DNA of 64,000 nt from an uncultured Odoribacter sp. (GCA_910578985.1 CAJTSF010000006.1:1-64000); one strand, 5' to 3'. Shown: positions 51,644 through 61,920, counted from the first letter of the stretch. Translations and numbers: made by a program. The notes: generated from the letters alone by a model not told the origin.

Positions 51644-52948
51644 TCAGAGCGTCCTCAGTTCCTCCTGCCAGGCGGGGTGGGAGGGGCGGGGGGCTTTGTA
51701 GACCATGAGTTTGCCGTCCTTGCCGTAGAGGAGGAAGTGGGGGATGCCTTTGATGTTCATCATGTTGGCGAAAGCCTCGTCGCGGACAATCCATTGGTTG
51801 CCGTGCATGTGGAGCTGGTCCATTTTCTGCTCCCAGTTTGCGCGCTTCGTGTCCAGGGAGATGCTGACGAATGCGACGTCCCGGCGGCGCAGTTCCTTTT
51901 CCAGCTTCTGGAGGTGGGGGACTTCCGCCACGCAGGGACCGCACCATGATGCCCAAAGGTCGATATAGATGTATTTCCCGGCAAACTCGGAGAGGCGGTG
52001 CTCCTTGCCTTCCCGGTCTTCGAATACGACATCGGGCAGGGGGGCGCCGGGGGAAGCGTAGCGCTTGTCGCGGAACTGTTGCAGGAGTTGCTCCTTGTCG
52101 GGTTGGTCATGGCAGAGCTTGTCGAGGCGTGCCAGGTGTTCCTCGGAGAAAGAACGTTGGCGGACGTAGTTTTCGATGATTCGCCGGGTGACCTTTTCGC
52201 GGAGGGAGGGGGTGCGGAACTCTTTCTGCAGGAGGGCGAGCTGGGCTTCGGGTTCCGGGGCGCTCTGTTGGAGGTGTTCGATGATGTAGAGTTCGCTGCT
52301 GTAGAAGAGCGTCCAATAGGGCACGTCCAAGGTCTTGGGGACGGAGGGCAGATGGGAGGCGATGGAGGCGGGCATCTTGCCGTAGAACAGTCCGTTGGCG
52401 AGGTTCAGGCATTCGATGTTCGCCCAGGTGGCGAGGTAATCGGCAGTGGCTTTGCCGGGGTGTTCCCGGAGGATGATGCGTTGGGCTTCGCTCGGAAACA
52501 GGGCGAGGTGGGAGGCGATGTCCGTCTCGGCGGGCGGGTTGCTCCAGAGGGTGCGGCTTTTGGCGAGCGACCATTCGCGGAATGCCTGTAATGTCCGGTT
52601 GTCGGGGTCGGTGGCGCTGATGCGGATTTGGCTGTCGGTGAGGTGGAAATCGAGGTGTGTGGGGGTGTCGGGATGCAGGGCGACGGGAGTGGAGAATTGC
52701 CGGCGTTCTCCTCCGGTGCTTGCCACGCCGAAGAGATGGCAGAAGGCGGCTTTAGGGGAGGGCACGGCGACCGAAAAATGTCCGCTGCTGTCTGCCGTGA
52801 TGGTAAACAGGGTGTCTGGCGTCTGGATGCCGAGCGTTTCGACAACGGTGTTCCCGTCGGTGTGAAGAGTGCCGGAAAGGGTGTATTCCGCTTGCTTCCG
52901 GCAGGCGAAAGCAAGCAGGATGAGGAGATAGATAACTGTCTTTTTCAT
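51644..52948 (-). CDS. TlpA-type thioredoxin-domain lipoprotein, locus 2 (CGPC)
   Basis: 434 residues from ATG 52948 (a longer frame removes the signal peptide and is rejected). Lipoprotein signal ends at FACRKQ. The N-terminal DUF4369-like beta domain is followed by a helical middle. The C-terminal TlpA domain has Cys336-Gly-Pro-Cys339 in WASWCGPCVAEVPHLQK and a cis-Pro region IKGIPHFLLYGKDG. The CGPC motif is that of thioredoxin and differs from the CGWC/CHWC pair in locus 1. It is the last gene of locus 2. Confidence 0.88.
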   Translation of the reverse strand: MKKTVIYLLILLAFACRKQAEYTLSGTLHTDGNTVVETLGIQTPDTLFTITADSSGHFSVAVPSPKAAFCHLFGVASTGGERRQFSTPVALHPDTPTHLDFHLTDSQIRISATDPDNRTLQAFREWSLAKSRTLWSNPPAETDIASHLALFPSEAQRIILREHPGKATADYLATWANIECLNLANGLFYGKMPASIASHLPSVPKTLDVPYWTLFYSSELYIIEHLQQSAPEPEAQLALLQKEFRTPSLREKVTRRIIENYVRQRSFSEEHLARLDKLCHDQPDKEQLLQQFRDKRYASPGAPLPDVVFEDREGKEHRLSEFAGKYIYIDLWASWCGPCVAEVPHLQKLEKELRRRDVAFVSISLDTKRANWEQKMDQLHMHGNQWIVRDEAFANMMNIKGIPHFLLYGKDGKLMVYKAPRPSHPAWQEELRTL

Positions 52949-53028
52949 GGGTATGAATCTAAAAAGAGGAGAATGTGCCGAAAGGGGTCTCCTTTCAGGG
53001 CACATTCTCCGGTGGGTTGGGCAAAAAG

Positions 53029-54465
53029 TTATCTGGGTTTATAAACGATTTTCAGAGGCTTGTATGCCACATTCAAATAGGGAGAGTCGCCTTCGTTCTT
53101 GCCGGTGTTGCAGTTCAGCAGATAGAACGAACCGTTCAAGCCGCTTGCGGAGGGCTGGTGCACGCCCACGTACAGCTGTTGGTTGTCCGGGCTGACGGCG
53201 AGGCTGGTGATTTCTGCCCCTTCCAAGTCATCCAGCGTGCGCCAGGGTTCGGTTGGGAACGACGTGGCGGTGTTGTAATACCAGCGGTAGATTTTGTTGC
53301 CGGAAGCATAGAACAGACATTGGTAGGTCGTGTTGGAGACATAAGGGCTTTCCGAAGTGAGTTCCGGAGTGCCGTTGATAACGACTTTATTTTCGGACAG
53401 TCCGAAACTTTGTTGGGTATAATCGGCATTATATACCATCCAGGTATATGCAATGGAAGTTTTCATGAAAATATTGTCTTTACGTGTAATCATCGTAAAA
53501 TAACTACCATCCCGATTATAAAGAGCTATGGGAGAATGCCCTGTGAAATCCAATCCTTTGTCACTTGCTGCGTATTCATAGTAGTAATTGTAGAAATCAA
53601 TGATGGTTTCTTTTTTAGAATCCCAAAAAATTACAGCATCCTGATAACCTAATCCCATTGCTAATGTCGTGTTTTTGTCGTAGGTGGAGGTCATCTGTTG
53701 ACCGTAATTTACAACCAATCCTTCCAATGTTGCCATTTTGTAGATTTTACCACTTTCCGATATAACAGGCGACGCATTTCCCGTTCCATCAACGACAAGC
53801 AGTCGTTCAGGGATGAAATCCGGATTCCCGTCGGTGATGATATTTTCCACATTCAACATCTGACTATTCAAAGCATACACGGAGGGGTGGTTTTTAAAAC
53901 TGATAAAGAGTTGTTTGTCTCGTTGTCCGAAATCGGTGGGATTTCGAGGAAACTCTATATCAGGATTGGTAACCTCCAAACAATTGGTGTTGAAGAAGCG
54001 TTTTCTTCCTTCGGCGATTTCTTTGTCGCTCAATTCCCGCATAATGGACAGCAGGGGTTCACCCTCCGAGTTGGAACTCAGGATGGCGATGCCTTTTTCA
54101 TAGGCGGAATTGATGTTCAGAGTGAATTCGTAGAAACTGCTCCCGTGCTCGTTGCTGATTTTCAGCCGTACGGGGAAAGAACCCAGTTCGTTGCTCGCAA
54201 AGCGGAGCGCGGAGGAGTCGGAATAGAATTTGTAATTCACCTGCCACTCATAGGTGAGGGGCAGTGGGCGTTCCGTCTGGCTGACCAATCCTTCGGTGGA
54301 GATAATCAACTCTTCGTTTTGGTCGATGTTGTAAACTTTCTGCATCTTCAACGTGTCGATGCTGATTTCCGATATACGCACCGTATCTACGGTCGTTTCA
54401 TCTTTGAAACAGCCGGTTAAAAACGGAAAGCATAGGATAAGAAACAGGTATTTTAATGTTTTCAT
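53029..54465 (-). CDS. PKD-like family lipoprotein, locus 2
   Basis: 478 residues with Cys19 (FPFLTGC) as lipobox. The N-terminal Ig/PKD-like part (VYNIDQNEELIISTEGLVSQTERPLPLTYEWQV) is followed by a propeller-like region (INSAYEKGIAILSSNSEGEPLLSIM...). Same family and position as 7834-9300 of locus 1. Probably surface-exposed ligand binding. It is followed by the TlpA gene after 80 nt. Confidence 0.8.
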   Translation of the reverse strand: MKTLKYLFLILCFPFLTGCFKDETTVDTVRISEISIDTLKMQKVYNIDQNEELIISTEGLVSQTERPLPLTYEWQVNYKFYSDSSALRFASNELGSFPVRLKISNEHGSSFYEFTLNINSAYEKGIAILSSNSEGEPLLSIMRELSDKEIAEGRKRFFNTNCLEVTNPDIEFPRNPTDFGQRDKQLFISFKNHPSVYALNSQMLNVENIITDGNPDFIPERLLVVDGTGNASPVISESGKIYKMATLEGLVVNYGQQMTSTYDKNTTLAMGLGYQDAVIFWDSKKETIIDFYNYYYEYAASDKGLDFTGHSPIALYNRDGSYFTMITRKDNIFMKTSIAYTWMVYNADYTQQSFGLSENKVVINGTPELTSESPYVSNTTYQCLFYASGNKIYRWYYNTATSFPTEPWRTLDDLEGAEITSLAVSPDNQQLYVGVHQPSASGLNGSFYLLNCNTGKNEGDSPYLNVAYKPLKIVYKPR

Positions 54466-54486
54466 GATGTTTTTCTTTTCGGTTGT

Positions 54487-55281
54487 TTATACATTGGGTT
54501 TCGGGAAATCGGTCACTCCCAATTCCGGATGGGCTTGGAAGTACTCGTACATGGGTCCGAGAACATATTTCTGGAGAGTATAGTCGAAATCATAGTCCCA
54601 GCCTCCGAAATCTTGAGGTCCCATATAGGGATGATTGTATTTCTGATCCAAGTTTTCTCCGTACCTTTCCACCAAGGCTTTATAGGTTGCGGGTACTTTT
54701 TCTTCCAATTGATGGAAAAAGTCCATAAATGTCACATACACTATAGGATTCCAAGGTCCCATATAGTTTTCAGCCCATGCAAAATTCCCCGACCAATTGG
54801 TCCAGTTCGGTTTGCTGACGATGTTGTTGAAAGTGATGATGGCTTCGCAACTGATTTCCTTTTCGGTTTGTGCCGTGGGATTGAAATAGTCGTTCGGCAA
54901 GAGCCGGAACGCTACCGCCCATTCGGAGTCTCCGAGGTCGGAGCGTTTCAGGGTGACAGGGACGAAGGTATTGACGGAGTCCTTGTCCAAAGTGAGTTGT
55001 TCCGGCACGGTGTAATGCAGGGGGGATTCGGCATTGGTGCGTTTGTCTACTACTTCGATTTTGAAGTTCCGGGCGAGGTCTTTCATGGGCGCTCCGATGA
55101 TGCGTACCGGAAGTTTGATGACGTGTTCCGTGGTGCTCAATGGAGTCACTCCGAAAGAGTAGCTGACGGAGTCCTGGGTGAAATAAATGTCGATGACGGA
55201 GTCGTCGAAAGTCGGGTAGTCCGTTTTCCGGCAAGAGGCGATGCACAAGCCGATGAAAAGAAATAATATCGTATGTTTCAT
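54487..55281 (-). CDS. DUF4843 family lipoprotein, locus 2
   Basis: 264 residues from ATG 55281; the in-frame ATG at 55299 overlaps the SusD stop. Signal MKHTILFLFIGLCIASC with Cys17. VIDIYFTQDSVSYSFGVTPLS is followed by a beta-sandwich and SKPNWTNWSGNFAWAENYMG, the DUF4843 hallmark. The C-terminal domain is longer and more aromatic than in locus 1. Role by context as accessory surface protein. Confidence 0.8.
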   Translation of the reverse strand: MKHTILFLFIGLCIASCRKTDYPTFDDSVIDIYFTQDSVSYSFGVTPLSTTEHVIKLPVRIIGAPMKDLARNFKIEVVDKRTNAESPLHYTVPEQLTLDKDSVNTFVPVTLKRSDLGDSEWAVAFRLLPNDYFNPTAQTEKEISCEAIITFNNIVSKPNWTNWSGNFAWAENYMGPWNPIVYVTFMDFFHQLEEKVPATYKALVERYGENLDQKYNHPYMGPQDFGGWDYDFDYTLQKYVLGPMYEYFQAHPELGVTDFPKPNV

Positions 55282-55295
55282 GGTTTTGGATTTTA

Positions 55296-56738
55296 TCATT
55301 TTACTTCATAAACTTCATTCCTGTAGCTGAATTCCTCTTCCGGGATGGGCACCGTATAGATGCTGTTGTCTGCCGGGATGGTTTCGCCCGTGATAGATTG
55401 GATATCGAGGTTCAGGCGCTTCATGTTGAAGAAGGTCTGCCCTTCGCCGACGAACTCCTTGTAGCGTTCCTGCGTGATTTTCTCCAGGGTCAGCGGTTCG
55501 GCGGGAATGCGGTCATCCAGTGCCACCAGTCCCCGGCTTTCCAGCACGGCATTGAAATAGTCGTTGGCTTTCGGGTCGTTCTTGCGCAGCAGGCATTCGG
55601 CGGCGATGTAATACATTTCCGGCAGACGGATGAGGTTGATGCCCGGAATCTTTTCTGCGGGACGGTTGGAGCCTGAACTTAATTGATAAGGGTCGGTCAG
55701 TTTCACAAACCGGAGTTTTTGGCTGATGGTCTGGAACCATGCTGCCCAACGGTAGTCGTTTCCTCCGCCTCCTTGCTGGTACACGGTGGCAATGCCGTTC
55801 CACGGGTCGAGGCTTTTGTAATTAACGGCATCATATAGTTCTTCTTTTGTCCGGGTGTAGAGGCTTGTTTTGGCATACAGTCCGAAAATGGTCTCTTTGA
55901 GCGAGAGGTTGCCGATGATGTCATTGGCGATTTCGGTTTTCTCTACGAGTTCGAATCCGCCTTCCTGAATGACCTTGTCGGCATAGTAGTAGGCGCTGTC
56001 AAAGTTTTCCTGGGTGAGATAGACGCGTGCGAGCGTGGCGCGTACCGCCTGGAGGTTGAAGTGGATAGGCCGGTCTTGGAAGAAACCGTCTTCCGGGGAC
56101 GCCGCCTGGTAGAGTTCTTCGTTGTCCAGGAGTCTCTCGGCTTCACGGAGTTCCGCAATAATCCGTTTGTACACCTCGGTCTTGGGCAGTATGTCCGACG
56201 GTTTCAGAGAGAAAGCAGTGTTGTAGACGATGCCGCGCGTGGTGGCGCCGGTGGCTTGGTCCGCATAGAGGCGCAGTAGGTCGAAGTGCATGTAGGCACG
56301 GAGCCCTAAAGCCTCCCCTTTGTAGATGTCGAAGAATTCGAGGGTTTTGGGCGACTGCTCTTCCAGGTTGATCAGGATGTTGTTGGCATATGAGATGTTT
56401 TGGTACATGGTGCTCCAGATGTCGAAAAACACCTTGGTGACTTCCGGATTTTCCTTGTATTTGAAGGCGGACAGGTCCGTGATGTCGCTGTTGCCCGGGC
56501 AGTTGAAATATTGCGCCAGTACGTCGGATATGTAATACGTCATGTAAGCGCCGTAGGCTTTGTCGTTCCGCATGGAGGCATAGACGCCGTAGAGGGCGTT
56601 TTCGAATCCTTTGCGGTCGGTGAGGAGGTCTTTGCCGACCACCTCGCCCTTGGGATGCACATCGAGGAAATTGTCGCACGAGGTAGCCAACATAAGGAGG
56701 CTGAGCCCGTAAATCGTATTTTTTATATTGAGTTTCAT
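55296..56738 (-). CDS. SusD/RagB family outer-membrane lipoprotein, locus 2
   Basis: 480 residues, lipobox at Cys21 (LMLATSC), then DNFLDVHPKGEV. It has the SusD helical motif GEALGLRAYMHFDLLRLYA and C-terminal RLPEMYYIAAECLLRK and YKEFVGEGQTFFNMKRLNL. Ligand-binding partner of the SusC protein encoded 10 nt upstream. Confidence 0.94.
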   Translation of the reverse strand: MKLNIKNTIYGLSLLMLATSCDNFLDVHPKGEVVGKDLLTDRKGFENALYGVYASMRNDKAYGAYMTYYISDVLAQYFNCPGNSDITDLSAFKYKENPEVTKVFFDIWSTMYQNISYANNILINLEEQSPKTLEFFDIYKGEALGLRAYMHFDLLRLYADQATGATTRGIVYNTAFSLKPSDILPKTEVYKRIIAELREAERLLDNEELYQAASPEDGFFQDRPIHFNLQAVRATLARVYLTQENFDSAYYYADKVIQEGGFELVEKTEIANDIIGNLSLKETIFGLYAKTSLYTRTKEELYDAVNYKSLDPWNGIATVYQQGGGGNDYRWAAWFQTISQKLRFVKLTDPYQLSSGSNRPAEKIPGINLIRLPEMYYIAAECLLRKNDPKANDYFNAVLESRGLVALDDRIPAEPLTLEKITQERYKEFVGEGQTFFNMKRLNLDIQSITGETIPADNSIYTVPIPEEEFSYRNEVYEVK

Positions 56739-56748
56739 GATTCTTGAA

Positions 56749-59700
56749 TTAGAAAGTGGTACTTAAGGTGAATTCAAATCCGTTTCCGTAGAGGTAATCC
56801 AGTCCCCGTTCGATTTTCACGTTCGAGAAACGCAGGATGTCCGACAGGTTGAGCCCTACGCGCAGATTCCGGAGCATCATCTTCTGGCAGATGTGTTGCG
56901 GGAATTCATATCCGAGATTGACGGAGCTGATGGTCAGCACGTTCTCTTTTTCCACGAAACGGTCGGTCTGCTGCGGCACGCTGTGTTCGGTGATGTTGCG
57001 GTAGAGGGTGATGTCTCCGACTTGTTTCCAGCGGTTGTCGAATGCCCGGCGGTCTACGTTGGTTTTTCCGGTCGTTCCCTCCACGCGGCTTGCACGGGTG
57101 GAGTTATATAGGTAACCGCCGCATTTGAAAGAGCCCATGATGTAAAGGCTGAATCCTTTGTAGAATACGTTGGTGTAGACACTGCCGTGGAAACGGGGAT
57201 CGGTGTCGCCGACCACCACTTTGTCGTTTGCCGAATAGGTGAAGGTACGGGTGCCGTCCAGTTTGATGAACACCTCGCGTCCGGTTGCCGGGTCAATGCC
57301 TGCCGAACGAACGACTTTCAGGGCAGAGGTGGATTCGCCTTCCTCATACTGTGCCAGCGGGGCGGGAGTTTGGCGGGTAGGCTCGACATCGTTGCTCAGT
57401 TCGTTCTGGCGCTTTAGGGCGTTACTGATTTTCAGGATGCGGTTCTTGTTGGTGGAACCGTTTACGCCTAATTGCCACCATACGTCGTTGTGTTGGATGA
57501 TGAACCCGTCGAGGGAGAATTCGAATCCTTTGTTTTCCATCTCGCCGATGTTTTGCTTACCGCTGACAACACCGGTGGAAGGTGCGATGCTGGCATCCAA
57601 TACCAGGTCTTTCGTTCTTTTGAGGTAGAAGTCGAAAGTGGCATTCAGCCGGCGTTCGAACAGGCTGAGGTCTGTACCGATGTTGTAGGAAAATTCCCGT
57701 TCCCATTTCAAGTCGTCGTTGCCGATGGTTTGCGGGATAGTTCCAATGCCGTGCAGGTATTCCAGTGTGTTTTCGTATTTATACATGGTGATGGATTGGA
57801 AAGGCTCGAAATTGACTTTCCCGGTGTATCCCACACTACCGCGTATTTTTAACAGGTTCAGGTTTTCGAATGCCAGGAAGCTCTCGTTGTGCAGGTTCCA
57901 GCCGAGACCGCCCGACCAGAATTGCCCGTAGCGCTCATTGCTTCCGAACTTGGAGGAGCCGGAAAGGCGGTAGACGAAGTCGGCGTAGTAGCGGTTGTTG
58001 TACATGTAGTTGGCATTGGCAAAGAAGCCCACCTCCGTGCTGAGATCCTGGGAGCCGGAAGGTTTGTTTGGGCTGTCTGTGGGGTAGCCAGTGGCATGCC
58101 CGATGAAATTCAGGGCGTCGTCATAAAAACCGGCGGCTTTCATGGAGGAGCTTTCGCTTCTGTTCTTGCGGATTTCCGCACCGACAATCATGCTGATCAG
58201 ACTATTGTTCTCGGTTACTTTGTTGAAAGCGCCGTTGATGTTTCCTGCCCAGTCCACCGATGAGCTGTTGCTGATTTCCAGACGTCCTTTTTTGGTGATG
58301 TCTGTTTCATCTTTGAATGTCTTGGAGTCGGGGGAGGTGTATTTTTCTCCTTTGCCTTCCGAAACGGCGATGTTGAAGTTACCGGTGATGCGGAACAGTT
58401 TGTTGATGTCCCAGCGTACATCGGTGGTGTTGGTGATGCTCTTTGTGCTGTTCTCGTTGAAATTGCCCAATTTGGCGTCTATCATCGGATTCCAGTTGTC
58501 CCAGGAGAGGTTTTTGTTGGGGTTGCCGTATTCGTCGAATATCCGGTCGTAGGGATTCTGGTCGATCCAGTTGCGGAAACTGCCGTAGGGCGTGTCTTTC
58601 GTGTCCGTTTCGTTGTAGTTGGTCCGGTTGGAGAACGTCAGTTGGTTCGCTAAGTGGTATTCCAGTTTGAAACCGAGGGCATAGCGGCGGCGGTAGTCGT
58701 CTTTCATGACACCCTGGGTGTTGTTGAAACGTCCGGATAGTTCGTAACGGATGTTGGATGCCCCTCCGTAGATGCGCAGGGAGTGATCGTGGGAGAATGC
58801 CGTGCGGGCGGGCTGGGAAAGCCAGTCGCTGTTTACGCCGCGGGCTACTTCTTTGTACCGCTCGTTGTAGAGTTGGTCCAGACGGTATTGTTCTTTATTC
58901 AAGTCCACGCTTCCCCATTGGTCTTGTTCCGGCGTGTAAAGCCCGGAGAGCTTTTCGTATTCCAGTTTTTCTCGCGCATCCAGCAGGTTGTAGTCTTTCA
59001 GGTAAGGGAATTGTACGTTGCCGGTCAGATTGTAATTGACGCGGATATTTCCTTCCGTCAGTTTCTTGCGCTCGATGACAATGACGCCGTTGGCGGCACG
59101 GCTTCCGTACAGGGCGGTCGCGGAAGCGTCTTTGAGCACCGTGATGTTTTCGATTTCGTTCATGTCGAGGTCATATAGTTCCTCCATGCTGATTTCCACT
59201 CCGTCCAACATGATGGTGGGTTGATTCACGACACGCGTGCCGGAGGAGAAAGAACTCATACCGCGCAATAATAGTTCGGGAACACGGTTCGGATTGGAAC
59301 CGAGGTCGCTCCGTTCCACTAAATTCAATCCCGGTGTCAGGGCGCTGATGGCAGCGATGATGTTGGTGTTGGAAACCGATTTCAGTTGTTCGTTGGTGAT
59401 GGTTTTTACCGCACCGGTGTAGCTGTTTTTGGATTTGGTGAAATATCCGTTCACCACCACTTCGTCCATTTCGGCGGCTTCTTCTTCCAGGCGCACGGTC
59501 ATCTCTTTGTCTGCCTGGACGGGAAGCGTGACGGCTTTATACCCGACGAAAGAGAAGGTCAGTTCTTGAATCCCTTCCGGCAGGTTCATGGAGAATTTTC
59601 CGTCCGCATCGGTGGCGGCGCCTGCAACGGCCGTCCCGTTTGCCATGGCGGCAACGGTGACGCCCGGCATGGGTTGTCCCGTCTTGGCGTCGATGACGTG

Positions 59701-60054
59701 GCCTTGCACTTTCACCGTCTGCGGGGCTGCCGTGCGAGCTTTGATGATGATGGTTCCGTTCTGGATTTCATAGTCCAGGGCGTTGCCTTGCAGGCATGCC
59801 TGCATGATTTCATCGATGTCATCGCTTCGGAGGGTGACATTGACGGGCTGGGCATGTTTCAGCAACTCGTTGCTGTAGAGAATGTCGTAGCCGCTTTGTT
59901 TTCGAATAAGTTCCAGTACTTCGGTTAATGGTTTGTTTTTAAGATTTAACTGGACTTCCACTTTTTGGGCATGTCCGGGCGTGGCGAATGTATTCAATAC
60001 AAATGCCAGGCTGAAAATGGCGAATAGCCTCATGAATAATCGCATTTTTTTCAT
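56749..60054 (-). CDS. SusC/RagA family TonB-dependent transporter with STN domain, locus 2
   Basis: 1101 residues. Signal peptide, STN domain (about 32-105), carboxypeptidase-regulatory-like domain (about 120-195; IDAKTGQPMPGVTVAAMANGT), TonB-box-like DEVVVNGYFTKSK, plug with IENITVLKDASATALYGSRA, then the barrel to a terminal TTF. It shares the NGYFTKSK stretch with locus 1. The STN domain couples it to the FecR protein encoded directly upstream. The cargo is unknown. Confidence 0.95.
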   Translation of the reverse strand: MKKMRLFMRLFAIFSLAFVLNTFATPGHAQKVEVQLNLKNKPLTEVLELIRKQSGYDILYSNELLKHAQPVNVTLRSDDIDEIMQACLQGNALDYEIQNGTIIIKARTAAPQTVKVQGHVIDAKTGQPMPGVTVAAMANGTAVAGAATDADGKFSMNLPEGIQELTFSFVGYKAVTLPVQADKEMTVRLEEEAAEMDEVVVNGYFTKSKNSYTGAVKTITNEQLKSVSNTNIIAAISALTPGLNLVERSDLGSNPNRVPELLLRGMSSFSSGTRVVNQPTIMLDGVEISMEELYDLDMNEIENITVLKDASATALYGSRAANGVIVIERKKLTEGNIRVNYNLTGNVQFPYLKDYNLLDAREKLEYEKLSGLYTPEQDQWGSVDLNKEQYRLDQLYNERYKEVARGVNSDWLSQPARTAFSHDHSLRIYGGASNIRYELSGRFNNTQGVMKDDYRRRYALGFKLEYHLANQLTFSNRTNYNETDTKDTPYGSFRNWIDQNPYDRIFDEYGNPNKNLSWDNWNPMIDAKLGNFNENSTKSITNTTDVRWDINKLFRITGNFNIAVSEGKGEKYTSPDSKTFKDETDITKKGRLEISNSSSVDWAGNINGAFNKVTENNSLISMIVGAEIRKNRSESSSMKAAGFYDDALNFIGHATGYPTDSPNKPSGSQDLSTEVGFFANANYMYNNRYYADFVYRLSGSSKFGSNERYGQFWSGGLGWNLHNESFLAFENLNLLKIRGSVGYTGKVNFEPFQSITMYKYENTLEYLHGIGTIPQTIGNDDLKWEREFSYNIGTDLSLFERRLNATFDFYLKRTKDLVLDASIAPSTGVVSGKQNIGEMENKGFEFSLDGFIIQHNDVWWQLGVNGSTNKNRILKISNALKRQNELSNDVEPTRQTPAPLAQYEEGESTSALKVVRSAGIDPATGREVFIKLDGTRTFTYSANDKVVVGDTDPRFHGSVYTNVFYKGFSLYIMGSFKCGGYLYNSTRASRVEGTTGKTNVDRRAFDNRWKQVGDITLYRNITEHSVPQQTDRFVEKENVLTISSVNLGYEFPQHICQKMMLRNLRVGLNLSDILRFSNVKIERGLDYLYGNGFEFTLSTTF

Positions 60055-60087
60055 AACTCCTGTGCGTTAAAATGAATAATTAAGTGA

Positions 60088-61275
60088 TTAATATTTGCTG
60101 ACCGTAATATGTTTTCCTTGGATGTGGAAGTGGAGACGGTAGGTCTTTTTGATCATCTCCAGCAGGGTGGAAATCTCGCCGAACCGGTTCACATGACCCG
60201 TGAAGCGGTAGGATTTCAGTTCCGGAGCCTGATAGGTCACCTGGGTGCCGTACCACCGTCCCAATTGTTTCATGATTTCTTCGAGGGTTTCGTTTTCAAA
60301 GATGAATTTGCCGGTCGTCCATCCGATAAAGGATTGGGCATTGACTTCCTTTTTGTCCATTTCGCCTGTCTTTTTGACGAATACGCATTGCTGGTTGGGC
60401 GTCAGCATCAGGGCACTCCCTTTTTTCGGATTGATGGCTTCGACGGCTCCTTCCGCCAGGGTGGTATAGATGGCGGCGTCTTCCCGGTAGGCTTTGACGT
60501 TGAAGCGGGTTCCCAGCACCCGGATGTTCATGTCGCCGGTGGTGACGACGAAAGGCTGTTCTTTGTTGGGCGCCACTTCGAAGTAGGCTTCTCCTTCAAG
60601 GTATATTCTGCGCTCTTTGCCCGGGAAAGAGGTCGGGAAGCGCAGGCGGGTGTCGGAGTTCAGCCAGATTTGTGTGCCGTCGGGCAGCACGAGTTTATAT
60701 TCTCCCGTGACGGGGATGGAGATGGTCTGGTAATTGACTGTCGTCACTGTCGTGTTTTCCGTCGGTTTGACGGTGAGGGTGTTGTCCCGGTTGTCCAGGC
60801 GGGCTTCCGGTTGGTCTTGCAGGCGGAATGCCTGTTGGTTTGCCAGGTCGATTTGTTGTCCGTCGGCTAAAATCAAGACGGCTTTGGAACTCCCCGGAAC
60901 GGGGGCTTGGGTGGCAAGAAGGGGTGTCTGTTCGGTGCGGTCGGGCAGTTGTTGCCAAAGCAAGGCGGCTGCCAGCAGGATGGGGAATGTCAGGATGGCT
61001 GCCCGGATGCTCCATCGCCGGAGCAGGGGTTTCGGGCGAGGGGAGGAGGTGGTGATGTGGCGTTTGATGGCGCGCCAGTGTTTTTTATGGTCAATTTGAT
61101 TTGCTTGCTCTTCCCTTGCGGACAGGTCCCTGTGGCGGAAAGATTCGTAAAGTTGGCGGTTGCCGTCTGCGGACAGCCATTGTTCCAAGGCTTCTTTTTC
61201 TTCGCCTTCCAGCTCTTTTTCAAAGCTTTCGACGATGAGACGGGCTATGCGTAATGGGTGGTAGAGTTCTTTCAT
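60088..61275 (-). CDS. FecR family anti-sigma factor, locus 2
   Basis: 395 residues. Cytosolic N-terminal part (about 1-85) with the sigma-binding LYESFRHRD region; one membrane helix (AAILTFPILLAAALLWQQL, about 90-110). The periplasmic FecR domain has LVLPDGTQIWLNSDTRLRFP and IYLEGEAYFEVAP, and a C-terminal DUF4974 region holds ETLEEIMKQLGRWYGTQVTYQ. The gene is 33 nt upstream of SusC. It is separated from sigma by 87 nt containing a TATCTTTA sequence that may be its own -7 element. Confidence 0.92.
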   Translation of the reverse strand: MKELYHPLRIARLIVESFEKELEGEEKEALEQWLSADGNRQLYESFRHRDLSAREEQANQIDHKKHWRAIKRHITTSSPRPKPLLRRWSIRAAILTFPILLAAALLWQQLPDRTEQTPLLATQAPVPGSSKAVLILADGQQIDLANQQAFRLQDQPEARLDNRDNTLTVKPTENTTVTTVNYQTISIPVTGEYKLVLPDGTQIWLNSDTRLRFPTSFPGKERRIYLEGEAYFEVAPNKEQPFVVTTGDMNIRVLGTRFNVKAYREDAAIYTTLAEGAVEAINPKKGSALMLTPNQQCVFVKKTGEMDKKEVNAQSFIGWTTGKFIFENETLEEIMKQLGRWYGTQVTYQAPELKSYRFTGHVNRFGEISTLLEMIKKTYRLHFHIQGKHITVSKY

Positions 61276-61362
61276 TTCTCCTTATTATTGTAAAGATACT
61301 ACAACTAAAGGACAAGAAAGGGTGAAAAGATACGAAAAAAAATTATTTTAACGGTGTGTCGC

Positions 61363-61920
61363 TTATGATGCGAGCCAGTAGAGCAAGGCGGAAACAGAGG
61401 AAATGTAGGATTTCAGTTTGCGATAGGCGATTTTCTTTTGGGTTTTGACAGTATTGACGGACAGGTGCAGTTCGGTGGCGATTTCTTCGACGGATTTGCC
61501 CTGCATGGCGAGGATGAAAACCTGGCGGCATTGGGGAGGAAGGTTCTCCCGGGTTTTCATGAGCAGTTGCTCGACCTCCTCCTCCAGGACGAAATGGATG
61601 AAGTTTTCCGTGGTCTCCAACTCCCGGAGTGCCTGTTCGATGTATTCGTTTTTAATCTTTTCGTGTTTGAGGTGGTTGATGGCGGCGTTGCGGGTGATGG
61701 TATAGAGGAAGGATTTGATGTGGGGCATGGATTCCATGATGGCATGGTTGTTCCAGAGGGTGATAAATGCCTCTTGGGCGATATCTTCGGCAGCCGGCAG
61801 GTCACGCACGAAGCGGTTGGCGAACAGGCACAGGTCCTTGAAGGATTGGTCGAAGACCGCTCGGAAAGCCCGCTTGTCGCCGTTGCGGAAAAGTTCGATG
61901 TCGAAAGGTGGTTCGGGCAT
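61363..61920 (-). CDS. ECF RNA polymerase sigma factor, locus 2
   Basis: 185 residues. Region 2 with AAEDIAQEAFITLWNN (about 40-60) and region 4 HTH SVEEIATELHLSVNTVKTQKK (about 140-165). Same length as the locus 1 sigma factor. Its ATG follows the punA stop with no gap, so it has no promoter of its own in between and is probably co-transcribed with sppA-lpxK-punA. Confidence 0.93.
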   Translation of the reverse strand: MPEPPFDIELFRNGDKRAFRAVFDQSFKDLCLFANRFVRDLPAAEDIAQEAFITLWNNHAIMESMPHIKSFLYTITRNAAINHLKHEKIKNEYIEQALRELETTENFIHFVLEEEVEQLLMKTRENLPPQCRQVFILAMQGKSVEEIATELHLSVNTVKTQKKIAYRKLKSYISSVSALLYWLAS

